A DNA stretch of 64,000 nucleotides from Bacteroidota bacterium (GCA_018692315.1 JABHKC010000045.1:1-64000), one strand, 5' to 3'. Positions 42,522 to 51,893 are shown, numbered from the stretch's first letter. Notes: generated from the letters alone by a model not told the origin. Translations and numbers: made by a program.

Positions 42522-43829
42522 ATGAAACACATTGTATTTTTAATTTTAGTTTCGTTTCTAATTTTCAGCACTACCGATTTGTTTTCGCAATTTGTAGTGA
42601 GCGGACAGTTTCGCCCAAGAGCAGAACTCGGAAACGGGTACAAAGTTTTACCTACAGAAGCTGACGACCCAGGGTTTTTTATTAGTCAGCGAACTCGATT
42701 GAATTTTAACTATTCAACTGAGAAAATGAAGACCCGTTTATCTTTTCAGGACATCAGGGTTTGGGGAGACGAAGATATTTATAACAAAAGCGGAGTCTGG
42801 GCAAAAGATGCTAAAAATCTGGACGTTTACGAAGCATGGTTCGAATTTAAGATTTTCGAAAACTCTATGCTAAGAATTGGAAAACAAGAACTTAAGTACG
42901 ATGACCAAAGACTAATTTCGTGGAGAAACTGGAGTCAATACGGACTTACCTACGATGCACTTCTGTATAGCTTCAATAAAAAAGGAATTCAAGCAGATGT
43001 GGGATTATCTTTCAACAATAAAAGTTCAAACTCTGTTAGAAAAGAATATTATTCTGATAACAATCGAATGAAAACCTTAAATTTTATTTATCTGAAAAAG
43101 AAATTCAACAAAGCCATGCACTTGTCGCTGATTGCAGTAGCCAGCGGATACGAAAAAGAAGGAAATCCTTCAATAATTTATTTGTCAGAAACAATGGGAG
43201 GAAATTTTGTTTTCAAAAATAAAATTGTGAATGCCTCAGCTACAGCGTATTATCAAATGGGTGAAAATCCAACAGGCCAAGATGTAAGTGCTTATTTGAT
43301 TGCTGCAAAAGTTTTAGGCACCTATGACAAGTTCACTTTTGGAGGAGGTATAGATATATACTCGGGGCACGATACTGAAAACACCGACGAAGATTATGTT
43401 AATACCGACCACACTTTCGACAATTTGTATGGTGCAAGATTTAGTTTAAACGGAAATATGAACCATTTCACATTGTTCGATGCACATACTAAAAATGGCG
43501 GCTTGACCGATATTTATGTGCATTTCAAATATGCTATAAGCAAAAAATCTACGGTAAAAACCGATTTTCATGCTTTTTCTTTAACAAAAGATGTTTTAAA
43601 TACTGTGAGCCTGGAAAACTATGATAAAGCGCTCAGTAACGAAATTGACATTGCCTATATCCATAAATTTAGCAAGGCAGTGAAACTAAATGCCGGTTTT
43701 TGCTATTCGCTACCAGGCGAAACTCTTGAAATGTTTAAAGGAGTTTATGTTGAAGGTGAAGATGTTATTAATCCGCTTTTTAGTTATTTGATGATTACTG
43801 TAAGCCCAACTTTTTTCAAGAGCAAATAA
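42522..43829 (+). CDS. Alginate-export-type outer-membrane beta-barrel
   Basis: The 435-residue protein has a signal peptide ending near LFSQF (residues 1-22). Barrel strands include GQFRPRAELGNGY, QRTRLNFNYS, RLSFQDIRVWGDE and VYEAWFEFKIFENSMLRIGKQELKYDDQRL. This WGD-to-GKQ pattern is typical of the Alginate_exp family. Such proteins are passive outer-membrane channels for anionic polysaccharides or other solutes. No polysaccharide synthesis genes are nearby, so the substrate is unknown. Likely co-transcribed with proline dehydrogenase. Confidence 0.8.
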   Translation: MKHIVFLILVSFLIFSTTDLFSQFVVSGQFRPRAELGNGYKVLPTEADDPGFFISQRTRLNFNYSTEKMKTRLSFQDIRVWGDEDIYNKSGVWAKDAKNLDVYEAWFEFKIFENSMLRIGKQELKYDDQRLISWRNWSQYGLTYDALLYSFNKKGIQADVGLSFNNKSSNSVRKEYYSDNNRMKTLNFIYLKKKFNKAMHLSLIAVASGYEKEGNPSIIYLSETMGGNFVFKNKIVNASATAYYQMGENPTGQDVSAYLIAAKVLGTYDKFTFGGGIDIYSGHDTENTDEDYVNTDHTFDNLYGARFSLNGNMNHFTLFDAHTKNGGLTDIYVHFKYAISKKSTVKTDFHAFSLTKDVLNTVSLENYDKALSNEIDIAYIHKFSKAVKLNAGFCYSLPGETLEMFKGVYVEGEDVINPLFSYLMITVSPTFFKSK

Positions 43830-43906
43830 TATTCAGAATATAGTCTAATTGTACATTTTACATATTTTACATATTTTAGCAAACTTTTAAAACAAAAATT
43901 TATAAA

Positions 43907-44578
43907 ATGAAAAATCAATTTTTAGCATTAATTATTATAGTAGTAAGTCTTGTTTTCAGTAATAAAGCGAATGCTCAAATATCAAGTAGCGACCGCATTT
44001 TCAGTTTAGGAACATCACTTGGATTTTATCCAAAATACGATGATGAATATAATAAAGATGCATACAAATTTACTTATTCAACACCAATTTTTATACAATA
44101 TGAAAAAGGTTATGGAGAAGGTTTTGAGATAGAAGAATTAGATAATTTACTGAGCTATGGTGTATATTTGGGCTACTGTAATAAAGAATACTCCAAAGAT
44201 ATTAATGATGGTGGATTGCAATATATGGTAAAAGGCTACAACAAATTTGATTACTTCATGGTAGGAATTGTTGCGAATTTGCATTATAAAGCATGGCTTG
44301 CTGAATATAATCTTCCTTCCTTGCCTGAAAAATTAGATTTGTATTTGTCAATTAAGGTAGGGGCAGTTATTAATTTGGAAAGGACAAATTACGAATACGT
44401 ATATCCAAATGATAATATTCTCCCAACAACCAAAAAAGATACAGAAGTAAATTTCTATGCGGCACCACAACTTGGAGTAAGATATTTAATTACAAAAAAT
44501 CTTGGAGTATTTACTGAAATAGGCCGCCAGAATTTATCGTGGTTTAGCTTAGGTTTGAGCTATAGCTTTGAGAAATAA
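43907..44578 (+). CDS. Small outer-membrane beta-barrel protein (porin-like)
   Basis: The 223-residue protein has a signal peptide (cleavage after ANAQ, residue 24). Barrel-like strands follow: FSLGTSLGFYPKYDD, YGVYLGYCNKEY, LYLSIKVGAVINL and YAAPQLGVRYLITKNLGVFTEIGR, ending with LSWFSLGLSYSFEK, a typical C-terminal barrel strand with terminal aromatic. Function unknown. Confidence 0.75.
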   Translation: MKNQFLALIIIVVSLVFSNKANAQISSSDRIFSLGTSLGFYPKYDDEYNKDAYKFTYSTPIFIQYEKGYGEGFEIEELDNLLSYGVYLGYCNKEYSKDINDGGLQYMVKGYNKFDYFMVGIVANLHYKAWLAEYNLPSLPEKLDLYLSIKVGAVINLERTNYEYVYPNDNILPTTKKDTEVNFYAAPQLGVRYLITKNLGVFTEIGRQNLSWFSLGLSYSFEK

Positions 44579-44601
44579 GATAGCATGTTAGCATTTTCTT
44601 T

Positions 44602-45714
44602 ATGATGGATCTTAATTTACTAAAGTACAAAATTGGGATTAGTTTAATTCCTGGAATAGGAAGTGTTATTGCAAAAAAATTGATTGCATACATTGGAGGT
44701 GTCGAAGCAGTTTTTAAAGAAAAGGAGAGTGTTTTACAAAAGATTCCGGGAGTAGGTTCCATCTTAGCTCGCAGCATAGTTAGACAAAACGTTCTTATTC
44801 AAGCAGAAAAAGAAACTAAGTTTATTGAAAAAGAAGGTATTAATGCCTTCTTTTATTTAGATGCAGATTATCCTAACAGACTGAAACAATGCAACGATGC
44901 TCCAATCATCTTGTATTCGAAAGGAAATGTCGATTTCAATCAAGAAAAAGTAATAAGTATAGTTGGCACTCGAAAAGCAAGTTCGCGTGGAAAAGAGGTT
45001 TGTAGCCAATTGGTTACAAAACTCAGGGAAAACAATCATAATCCAATAATTGTAAGTGGCTTTGCTTATGGTATCGACATTTCGGCACATAAGGCTGCAA
45101 TAAATAATAAATTGCCAACAGTGGCGGTTTTAGCTCATGGATTGAATACAATATATCCGGCATTGCACAAAAAATATTTAAACGATATTTTTGAAAATGG
45201 AGCAATTATTACAGAATTTTTGCACGAACAGTTGCCTGAAAGAGTAAATTTTGTAAAGCGAAACCGAATTATTGCCGGAATTTCGGATGCGACTATTGTA
45301 GTTGAATCTCCGGTAAAAGGCGGCTCTTTAATAACCGCAGAGATTGCAAACTCGTATTTTCGAGATGTTTTTGCTTTTCCGGGGCGAACAAATGATACAT
45401 ATTCAAAGGGATGCAATAAATTGATAAAATGCAATAAAGCAGCTTTGATTGAAGATGTTGAAGATCTTGAGTATATATTAAATTGGAATAAGAAAAAGGG
45501 AAATTCACATGCAATTCAACAAAAATTATTCAACGAATTGTCTGAAAACGAAACTATTATTTTAGATTTGCTCAAAGAAAATGGAGAATTAGAAATAGAT
45601 ACAATTAGCAGAATGTCGAAATTGCAAATAAGTAAGGTTTCGTCATTGTTGTTAAATCTAGAATTTGCAGGACTTATAAAAGCTTTACCGGGAAAGATTT
45701 TTACTCTATCATAA
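44602..45714 (+). CDS. dprA: DNA processing protein DprA
   Basis: DprA loads RecA onto incoming single-stranded DNA during natural transformation. The 370-residue protein has N-terminal helix-hairpin-helix-like segments (GIGSVIAKKLIAYIGG, KIPGVGSILARSI) and a Rossmann-type DprA core. The core shows SIVGTRKASSRG, VSGFAYGIDISAHKAA, AVLAHGLNTIYP, RNRIIAGISDATIVVESPVKGGSLITAE and DVFAFPGR. A C-terminal winged-helix (residues 315-368) ends it. The gene is co-oriented with gpsA and yifB (ComM-like, also linked to transformation). Confidence 0.95.
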   Translation: MMDLNLLKYKIGISLIPGIGSVIAKKLIAYIGGVEAVFKEKESVLQKIPGVGSILARSIVRQNVLIQAEKETKFIEKEGINAFFYLDADYPNRLKQCNDAPIILYSKGNVDFNQEKVISIVGTRKASSRGKEVCSQLVTKLRENNHNPIIVSGFAYGIDISAHKAAINNKLPTVAVLAHGLNTIYPALHKKYLNDIFENGAIITEFLHEQLPERVNFVKRNRIIAGISDATIVVESPVKGGSLITAEIANSYFRDVFAFPGRTNDTYSKGCNKLIKCNKAALIEDVEDLEYILNWNKKKGNSHAIQQKLFNELSENETIILDLLKENGELEIDTISRMSKLQISKVSSLLLNLEFAGLIKALPGKIFTLS

Positions 45715-45747
45715 GCCTTGCAAATTGAAATTTCAAAAAAAATAGAA

Positions 45748-46752
45748 ATGGAGAAAACAGCTCATAATAAAAAAATTGCAGTCTTAGGTGGCGGAAGTTG
45801 GGCTACCGCAATAGTAAAAATGCTTTTGAATAACGAATCAAAAGTAAATTGGTTTATGCGAAATCCAGACCTGATAGAGTCGATAAAAAGATTTCATAGA
45901 AATCCCAGATATTTAAGCTCTGCTTACCTCGAAATTAGCAAAATCAATTTTTCTTCTGATATTAACGAAATTGCAGAAAAATCTGATGTTCTTATTTTTG
46001 CCATTCCTTCTGCTTTTTTGAAACTGGCACTTGGTAAACTAAAAATCAATATTGAAGACAAAATTATTGTATCAGCAATCAAAGGGATTGTTCCGGACGA
46101 AAATATGATAATTGGCGATTTTTTTAATAATAAATATGATATTCCATTGCCTTCAATGGTAATAATCTCAGGCCCTTGTCATGCTGAAGAGGTTGCACTT
46201 GAGCGTTTGTCGTATCTAACTATAGCTTCGCAAAGTGAAGACAATGCAAAATATATTGCCAGCTCATTGCAGTCGAGATATATAAAAACACTCATCTCCG
46301 ACGATATTTTTGGCACAGAATATTCAGCAGTTTTGAAAAATATTTTTGCAATTGCCGCAGGAATTTGTCATGGTTTGCGTTATGGTGACAATTTTCAAGC
46401 AGTGCTGATTTCCAATGCCATTCGCGAAATCAAACGTTTCGTTGATACAGTCCACCCAATAACGAGAGACATCAAAGATTCTGCTTATCTTGGCGACTTG
46501 CTTGTTACTGCTTATTCCAAATTCAGCAGGAATAGAACTTTCGGAACAATGATTGGTCAGGGATATTCCGTAAAGACCGCCCAATTGGAAATGAACATGA
46601 TTGCAGAAGGCTATTATTCAACTTATTGTATATCAAAAATAAATGAAAAATATAAAGTAGAAATGCCTATTACAGAAGCTGTTTACAATATCATTTATCG
46701 AAAAAAATCGCCTGCTAATGAAATTAAATTATTAACCGATAAGTTGAACTAA
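45748..46752 (+). CDS. gpsA: NAD(P)-dependent glycerol-3-phosphate dehydrogenase
   Basis: GpsA reduces dihydroxyacetone phosphate to sn-glycerol 3-phosphate for phospholipids. From the ATG at 45748 the product is 334 residues; a TTG 30 bases upstream is in frame but less likely. Visible motifs are the dinucleotide loop IAVLGGGSWATAIVK, DVLIFAIPSAFL, VSAIKGI, VIISGPCHAEEVA, YSAVLKNIFAIAAGICHGL with the catalytic Lys, and SNAIREIKRF near the substrate site. It follows dprA by 33 bases and precedes yifB by 10. Confidence 0.93.
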   Translation: MEKTAHNKKIAVLGGGSWATAIVKMLLNNESKVNWFMRNPDLIESIKRFHRNPRYLSSAYLEISKINFSSDINEIAEKSDVLIFAIPSAFLKLALGKLKINIEDKIIVSAIKGIVPDENMIIGDFFNNKYDIPLPSMVIISGPCHAEEVALERLSYLTIASQSEDNAKYIASSLQSRYIKTLISDDIFGTEYSAVLKNIFAIAAGICHGLRYGDNFQAVLISNAIREIKRFVDTVHPITRDIKDSAYLGDLLVTAYSKFSRNRTFGTMIGQGYSVKTAQLEMNMIAEGYYSTYCISKINEKYKVEMPITEAVYNIIYRKKSPANEIKLLTDKLN

Positions 46753-46762
46753 AACAAAAAAA

Positions 46763-48301
46763 ATGTTAGTAAAAGCATACGGTTCTGCTGTTTACGGAGT
46801 TTCAGCCACGACTATTACCATTGAGGTGAACGTATCGCAGGGAATAAATTTTTTTCTTGTCGGATTGCCTGATAGTGCTGTAAAAGAAAGCCAGCAAAGA
46901 ATAGATTCAGCTTTACGTACCAACGGATATAAAATACCTGGGAAAAAGGTTGTTATAAACATGGCGCCTGCAGATATTCGCAAAGAAGGCTCTGCCTACG
47001 ATTTACCTCTCGCTATTGGTATTATGGCAGCATCTGAACAAATAAAATCCGAAAAAGTTGGGGATTATGTAATTATGGGCGAGCTTTCTCTTGACGGAAG
47101 TTTGCAGCCAATAAAAGGAGTATTGCCAATTGCAATTCAAGCACGAGAAGAAGGTTTCAAAGGATTTATTTTGCCAAATCAAAATGCAAAAGAAGCCGCC
47201 GTAGTCAATAATTTGGAGATTTATGGTGTTGATAATATCAAAGAAGTAATTGATTTTTTCAATGAAGAAATTGAATTAGAGCCAACTGTGGTTAATACTC
47301 GCGACGAGTTTTATAAGAATATTAATATTTGCGATTTCGATTTTTCCGATGTAAAAGGTCAGGAAAATGTGAAGCGTGCTTTGGAAGTTGCTGCCGCCGG
47401 AGGGCACAATATAATTATGATAGGACCTCCGGGTGCCGGAAAAACTATGTTGGCAAAACGTATCCCTACGATAATTCCTCCACTGACTTTGCATGAATCA
47501 TTAGAAACAACAAAAATACATTCGGTTGTAGGGAAAATTTCGCGTGAAACTTCTTTGATTACAAGTCGTCCTTTCAGGTCGCCACACCACACAATTTCTG
47601 ATGTTGCACTTGTTGGAGGCGGACAATTTCCGCAGCCCGGAGAAATTTCCTTAGCTCACAATGGCGTTTTATTTTTAGATGAATTGCCCGAATTTAAGCG
47701 TACAGTTTTGGAGGTTATGCGTCAGCCGCTGGAAGACCGAGTCATTACCATTTCTCGAGCAAAATTTTCGGTAGAATATCCAGCAAGTTTTATGCTTGTT
47801 TCTTCTATGAATCCCTGTCCTTGCGGATATTATAATCATCCAGAAAAAAATTGTGTTTGTTCGCCGGGAGTTGTCCAAAAATATTTGAACAAAATTTCAG
47901 GACCTTTGCTAGATAGGATAGATATTCATATTGAAGTAATTCCTGTTTCGTTTAAAAAACTTTCGGAAACGAAAATGTCTGAAAATAGCATAGAAATAAG
48001 GCAAAGGGTGATAACCGCAAGAGAAACTCAGGAGAGGAGGTTTGCAGAAAATAAGGAAGTTCATTCAAATTCGCAGATGAGTTCAAAACAAATCAGAAAA
48101 TATTGCGAAATAGATGAGACAGGCAAAACATTGTTGAAAAATGCTCTGGAAAAATTAGGGCTTTCAGCTCGGGCTTATGATAGAATCTTGAAAGTTTCGA
48201 GAACTATAGCAGACCTTGAAGGTTACGAAGATATTCTATCTGACCATCTGGCGGAAGCAATACAATATAGAAGTTTGGATAGGGAAAATTGGGCTGGGTA
48301 G
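46763..48301 (+). CDS. yifB: YifB/ComM family Mg-chelatase-like AAA ATPase
   Basis: The 512-residue protein has an N-terminal Lon-like fold (GINFFLVGLPDSAVKESQQR) and VVINMAPADIRKEG. Walker A is GPPGAGKTMLAKR (about residues 217-229) and Walker B is GVLFLDELPEF. A Cys-rich MNPCPCGYYNHP...CVCSPG site and the Mg_chelatase C-terminal lid with LSARAYDRILKVSRTIADLEG complete it. ComM homologues are branch-migrating hexameric helicases that aid integration of transforming DNA, which fits the nearby dprA. Confidence 0.94.
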   Translation: MLVKAYGSAVYGVSATTITIEVNVSQGINFFLVGLPDSAVKESQQRIDSALRTNGYKIPGKKVVINMAPADIRKEGSAYDLPLAIGIMAASEQIKSEKVGDYVIMGELSLDGSLQPIKGVLPIAIQAREEGFKGFILPNQNAKEAAVVNNLEIYGVDNIKEVIDFFNEEIELEPTVVNTRDEFYKNINICDFDFSDVKGQENVKRALEVAAAGGHNIIMIGPPGAGKTMLAKRIPTIIPPLTLHESLETTKIHSVVGKISRETSLITSRPFRSPHHTISDVALVGGGQFPQPGEISLAHNGVLFLDELPEFKRTVLEVMRQPLEDRVITISRAKFSVEYPASFMLVSSMNPCPCGYYNHPEKNCVCSPGVVQKYLNKISGPLLDRIDIHIEVIPVSFKKLSETKMSENSIEIRQRVITARETQERRFAENKEVHSNSQMSSKQIRKYCEIDETGKTLLKNALEKLGLSARAYDRILKVSRTIADLEGYEDILSDHLAEAIQYRSLDRENWAG

Positions 48302-48316
48302 AAATTTGTAATTGAT

Positions 48317-49168
48317 TTACATACACCAAGTCAACAAAACAGATCCGCCAATATATGAAAATGCTTCAATTAATGCAGCACCGATATTTGGTTTTTCCTG
48401 ATTTATAATTTCGTCAGTAAGTTTTTGTCCGGGCAATAAAATTTTATCACTTAAGAATCTTACAACTGGTAATAGAATTATTCCAATTAAAACCTCAATA
48501 CCTACAAATGACAGGGTAGTAGCCCAACTTTCGAAATCGTCCATTAGGGCAAAGCGAATAAGATTTCCGATTGCTATTATTGCCCCTGCAAATCCAATTC
48601 CAACAGCTACATTGTCTTTTTCTATATGTTCGTGAATGTTATATGGAGTAATCAAATCGTAAACAAAACTAATAAGTAAAATCACGATTTGACCGATTGC
48701 CCAGAAAACCAATGCTGTCATAATACCACCACCTTCTCCGGAAACTGCTCCGAGAATTATTAGACCTGTAGCAATAGAATTTGCAGCTTCTACAACTCCT
48801 GTACCGGCATTTTGGTCATCTATTATTTCTTTTCTTACAGAAAACTTCCGTAGAATAATCTTATCGTTGATTATTATAGAAATATTTAGAAGCAAAATTG
48901 CTATAAAGCCATAAATGAAAATATCTGCTAAATCGATGAGTAAGCCATTCGAAGGTCCAATTATTGCACTTCCAATTGCCAACAATAAACCAACAAAATA
49001 TCCGGTATGTGAAATGGCAAATGCAAAATTGTCTTTATGTACAAGTTCGTCTTTTATATTAATATTTCTATGAAATAGCTGGTAAACCATTTTGCCAATA
49101 AAAAACAATATAAATCCACTTGCAAGATAAACTACTGTCGTGATTGCTAGGTCTAAGATATGTGTCAT
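48317..49168 (-). CDS. DUF350 (YjfL-like) membrane protein
   Basis: The 283-residue protein has about eight membrane helices in two DUF350 halves. Each half carries the pattern D-N-x-A-x-[AG]-I-x-x-[AT]-G (DNFAFAISHTGYFVG and DNVAVGIGFAGAIIAIG). It is the last gene of a five-gene minus-strand operon. In E. coli yjfL (DUF350) belongs to yjfIJKLMC with a PspA homologue, so a role in membrane stress or envelope modification is plausible. No enzymatic residues are evident. Confidence 0.85.
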   Translation of the reverse strand: MTHILDLAITTVVYLASGFILFFIGKMVYQLFHRNINIKDELVHKDNFAFAISHTGYFVGLLLAIGSAIIGPSNGLLIDLADIFIYGFIAILLLNISIIINDKIILRKFSVRKEIIDDQNAGTGVVEAANSIATGLIILGAVSGEGGGIMTALVFWAIGQIVILLISFVYDLITPYNIHEHIEKDNVAVGIGFAGAIIAIGNLIRFALMDDFESWATTLSFVGIEVLIGIILLPVVRFLSDKILLPGQKLTDEIINQEKPNIGAALIEAFSYIGGSVLLTWCM

Positions 49169-49211
49169 TTGGTTATTTTTTTAATAGTTAAAATAGCTTG
49201 AAAAATAAATA

Positions 49212-49955
49212 TTATTTGCCACTTCCGCCGCCTCGCGAGCGAGATCTTGAGCTGCTATACCTTGAGCTAGATCTGCTTGTTTTAGACGTACTGGAACTTC
49301 TCGAAACTTTGCTTTGCACTTTGTTCCTGAAATTTGAGCTATTTGTATATTTCGAATTACTTCTCGATTTTGTATTATTGTCGCTATATGTACCATAGTA
49401 CGATTTTCCGTTCGAGCTGGGCCCATAGTACGATTTTCTTCCGTAATAGTTTGAATGATAGTCGTTCCAATGGGTTCTGTTGGCAGGATAAGAAATCATA
49501 TGAAACATACTCGAAAGCATGGCATATTTTCCATAAAATTCCCAAAAACTACTGCCGCCTCTATCGGACCATTTTCCGTATTTTTCGTTGCCAACATAGT
49601 TGGAATAGCCGGCCGGACTTGCAGTTTTGTTAAGTTTTCCATCAGCATTTCGCGAAATAATTTCCATCCCCATATTGTTTTCGTGAAGATAAAAGAAGTC
49701 TTTGCCTACTTCTATCCAATCGGTTTTTGTATCGGAAATATTTTCATTTTTTTCAGTAACTATTTGGTATTGATGTTTGTAGGTTTTTGCAAATGTTCCT
49801 TCAACACCCATATCGTATAAAACTATTGAAAAAACTGCATCGCTGGGCAAGTCTCTTACGAGAACATCAACAGGGTTTTTTACAAATTCCTTGCTGCTGC
49901 ACGACATCAAGATTATTATCAGTAATAGGCTGAAAGATAGATGAATATTTTTCAT
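49212..49955 (-). CDS. Lipoprotein with Ser/Arg/Gly-rich tail, in the PspA operon
   Basis: The 247-residue protein has lipobox IILMSC (Cys 19). The middle has VGKDFFYLHENNMGMEI and a Tyr/Trp/Gly-rich stretch (GKYAMLSSMFHM, HSNYYGRKSYYG). The C-terminal 60 residues are almost all Ser, Arg, Lys, Asn and Gly, ending GGGSGK. Its place between DUF4178 and DUF350 corresponds roughly to the E. coli YjfM lipoprotein. The tail may contact acidic lipid or lipopolysaccharide, which is inference. Confidence 0.7.
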   Translation of the reverse strand: MKNIHLSFSLLLIIILMSCSSKEFVKNPVDVLVRDLPSDAVFSIVLYDMGVEGTFAKTYKHQYQIVTEKNENISDTKTDWIEVGKDFFYLHENNMGMEIISRNADGKLNKTASPAGYSNYVGNEKYGKWSDRGGSSFWEFYGKYAMLSSMFHMISYPANRTHWNDYHSNYYGRKSYYGPSSNGKSYYGTYSDNNTKSRSNSKYTNSSNFRNKVQSKVSRSSSTSKTSRSSSRYSSSRSRSRGGGSGK

Positions 49956-50021
49956 TTCTTTATTTTTTATAAAAGGAAATATTTAGTTTATTTTGTTTTT
50001 TCGATGGTCAAAAGTATGAAT

Positions 50022-50567
50022 TTATCCGGGCAATATATTCGATATTTCAAATTCTTTAATTACAGTACCTACTGAAGATTCAAAATCATCGTCTCCCCAT
50101 TGTTCAATATTTAGGATATTTTCGTCTGTTTCATCATAATAAGTCCAGGAAATTACTTCTGCCCAATCGTCTGTTTTATTCTCGCAATCCTTAAAAAATC
50201 CGGGATTTTCACCGTCAAGAAAATACTTTATATTTTTATATATCAACGATTTAGGAGGTTTGTCATTTTCAGAAATATATTCGGGAATATCTTCACTGAT
50301 GGTTCTGATTTTTATTTTTTTACTGATTGATATTGAAATTTCGTCGTCGTTTTCTACACTAAGAAAAAACTGTTGTTCGCCATCGTCAATTTTATATTCT
50401 CTCGAAAAAAAATTGTTTCCCCAATCGTAATCGTAAGCAGCTTTCACTATCCAGGTCTTAAGGTCGTATTCAAAAACAAAACCTTTTTGCAAGTCTAAAA
50501 CACTTATGTTGGTAGGATCGTACTCAGGTTTTTTTTCTTTTTTTTTGAACACATCAAAAATTCCCAT
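50022..50567 (-). CDS. DUF4178 protein in the PspA operon
   Basis: The 181-residue soluble protein starts MGIFDVFKKKEKKPEYDP. It continues as a beta-rich DUF4178 domain (LQKGFVFEYDLKTWIVKAAYDYDWGN, then WAEVISWTYYDETDENILNIEQWGDD). DUF4178 occurs with PspA and DUF350 genes in several phyla, often with polyamine or ATP-grasp enzymes. Its activity is unknown. The basic Lys-rich start may aid membrane association. Confidence 0.8.
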   Translation of the reverse strand: MGIFDVFKKKEKKPEYDPTNISVLDLQKGFVFEYDLKTWIVKAAYDYDWGNNFFSREYKIDDGEQQFFLSVENDDEISISISKKIKIRTISEDIPEYISENDKPPKSLIYKNIKYFLDGENPGFFKDCENKTDDWAEVISWTYYDETDENILNIEQWGDDDFESSVGTVIKEFEISNILPG

Positions 50568-50677
50568 ATTTCTTTTTTTTAAATAATCAAATTATCATTT
50601 TGTCGGAAAGCACAAACCACAAATTCATAGATAAATTATCTGTGAATTTGTGGGATTTTCTTTTACATACCGAAATG

Positions 50678-51379
50678 CTAAATTTTCATTTTTGCTTTTA
50701 GTTCAGCAAGAGCATCGGAGGCTTCAATAGATTTATCGTCTGAAAGTACAGAGTCAATTTCGTCGTCGAGGCTTTTGTTTTCGTTTGAGATATCGCCATA
50801 AGCTTGTGCCAATGCCTCATCTTGCTCCACTTTTTCTTTCATTCGTTCTAAGGTTGAAATTGTTCCACCGCTATCAATCTGAGACATTTGCTTATTGAGT
50901 TTTTTGGTAGTAGCACTAACTTTTGCTCTTGCCTTCAGAGTTTTTAGTTCGTTTTCGTAATGCGAAATATTCGACTTTAATTTTTTAACATTTGCATCAA
51001 TCTGAGAAATATTTTGTTCAAAATTCTTTGAGTTGGCTTCAGCAGTAGTTCCCTGCTTTGCGGCTTCTTCTTTTTTCAACAGAGCTTCGCTTGCTAATCT
51101 GTCGGCTTCGGCAGGTTCAATTTTTCCTTCTTGAGCTCTTTTTAAAACTAACATTGCCTTTTTTTCGTAGTCGGCAGCTTTGTTTTTATAGCTTGAAGCT
51201 TCGTTTTTCGATCTTATTGACATTGCTTTGACTTCTGCCAATGCTTGAAGACTTTTGTCGAGGTCGTTTTTCAAATCGCGTATTCCTTGCTCTGTCAACC
51301 GAATTGGGTTTTCGAGCTTATCAATTGCTGCATGGGCTTCTGCTTCACCCATCTTAAATAATCTTTGGAAAAAATTCAT
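50678..51379 (-). CDS. PspA/IM30 family membrane-stress protein
   Basis: The 233-residue protein is almost wholly coiled coil, as in PspA/Vipp1. It starts MNFFQRLFKMGEAEAHAAIDKLENP, an amphipathic helix plus hairpin. It continues with IRLTEQGIRDLKNDLDKSL, long heptad-rich helices, and DEALAQAYGDISNE near the end. PspA proteins form ESCRT-III-like rods on damaged inner membrane. The gene is second in the five-gene operon and matches YjfJ of E. coli by position. Confidence 0.88.
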   Translation of the reverse strand: MNFFQRLFKMGEAEAHAAIDKLENPIRLTEQGIRDLKNDLDKSLQALAEVKAMSIRSKNEASSYKNKAADYEKKAMLVLKRAQEGKIEPAEADRLASEALLKKEEAAKQGTTAEANSKNFEQNISQIDANVKKLKSNISHYENELKTLKARAKVSATTKKLNKQMSQIDSGGTISTLERMKEKVEQDEALAQAYGDISNENKSLDDEIDSVLSDDKSIEASDALAELKAKMKI

Positions 51380-51423
51380 TTCTATTTATTTAAATTTTAA
51401 TAATATTATATAATTCGTATGGC

Positions 51424-51819
51424 TTATTGTCTTGAAAAATTTAACATTTCATCTGTGTATTCGCTCAAAAGTAAAACTAATGAATTTAATGAGCCTTGAA
51501 TTTCGTTTATGTCAAGATTTTCTAATTGAAGTGTATCGCGAAAAATGATTTTTTTGCCCGATTCGTCGATTACGAATGCTCCATGAACGATATTCCTGTT
51601 TATTTGAAGTAGTTTTTTATATGTATCGCAATTTTCAGATTCAACATCAAATAGGTATTGCTCTATTATCAAAATAGGATCATCGCAAGCAATCATCAAA
51701 TTTTTAATGCCATCTTCTTCTTTTTGTATTACAAAAACTGAATCGTCAATGTTTTCCGAAACTATTTCGTATTCTAATTCTATAAGGTAGTTTTTTACTT
51801 TCAAAAAATAATTGTCCAT
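51424..51819 (-). CDS. YbjN/CesT-like small protein leading the PspA operon
   Basis: The 131-residue acidic protein (FVIQKEEDGIKNLMIACDDPILIIEQYLF, LLQINRNIVHGAFVIDESGKKIIFRDTLQLENLD) has the alpha-beta pattern of YbjN or type III chaperone-like folds. The phrase NRNIVHGAF...D with FRDTL resembles YjfI (DUF2170), which heads the equivalent E. coli operon. It probably acts as a chaperone or adaptor for its neighbours. The family call is moderate. Confidence 0.65.
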   Translation of the reverse strand: MDNYFLKVKNYLIELEYEIVSENIDDSVFVIQKEEDGIKNLMIACDDPILIIEQYLFDVESENCDTYKKLLQINRNIVHGAFVIDESGKKIIFRDTLQLENLDINEIQGSLNSLVLLLSEYTDEMLNFSRQ

Positions 51820-51885
51820 TATTGTGTTTATTTAATTAATAATTCAATTCCAAACGGCAAGAAACTAATAAATATTTTACTTTTT

Positions 51886-51893
51886 CAAAGATA
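51886..51893 (-). promoter_or_regulatory. -7 box for the PspA-DUF350 operon
   Basis: TATCTTTG on the minus strand matches TAnnTTTG and lies 66 bases upstream of the first ATG (51819). No clear -33 TTTG is visible. Confidence 0.45.

Noticed and set aside
43855-43885. Tandem ACATATTTT-like repeat upstream of the small barrel gene
   Set aside because: Only two to three short AT-rich copies; consistent with base composition.
49181-49820. Plus- and minus-strand ORFs overlapping the Ser/Arg-rich lipoprotein gene
   Set aside because: They arise from the biased codons of the tail. The frame with a lipobox and co-oriented neighbours is preferred.
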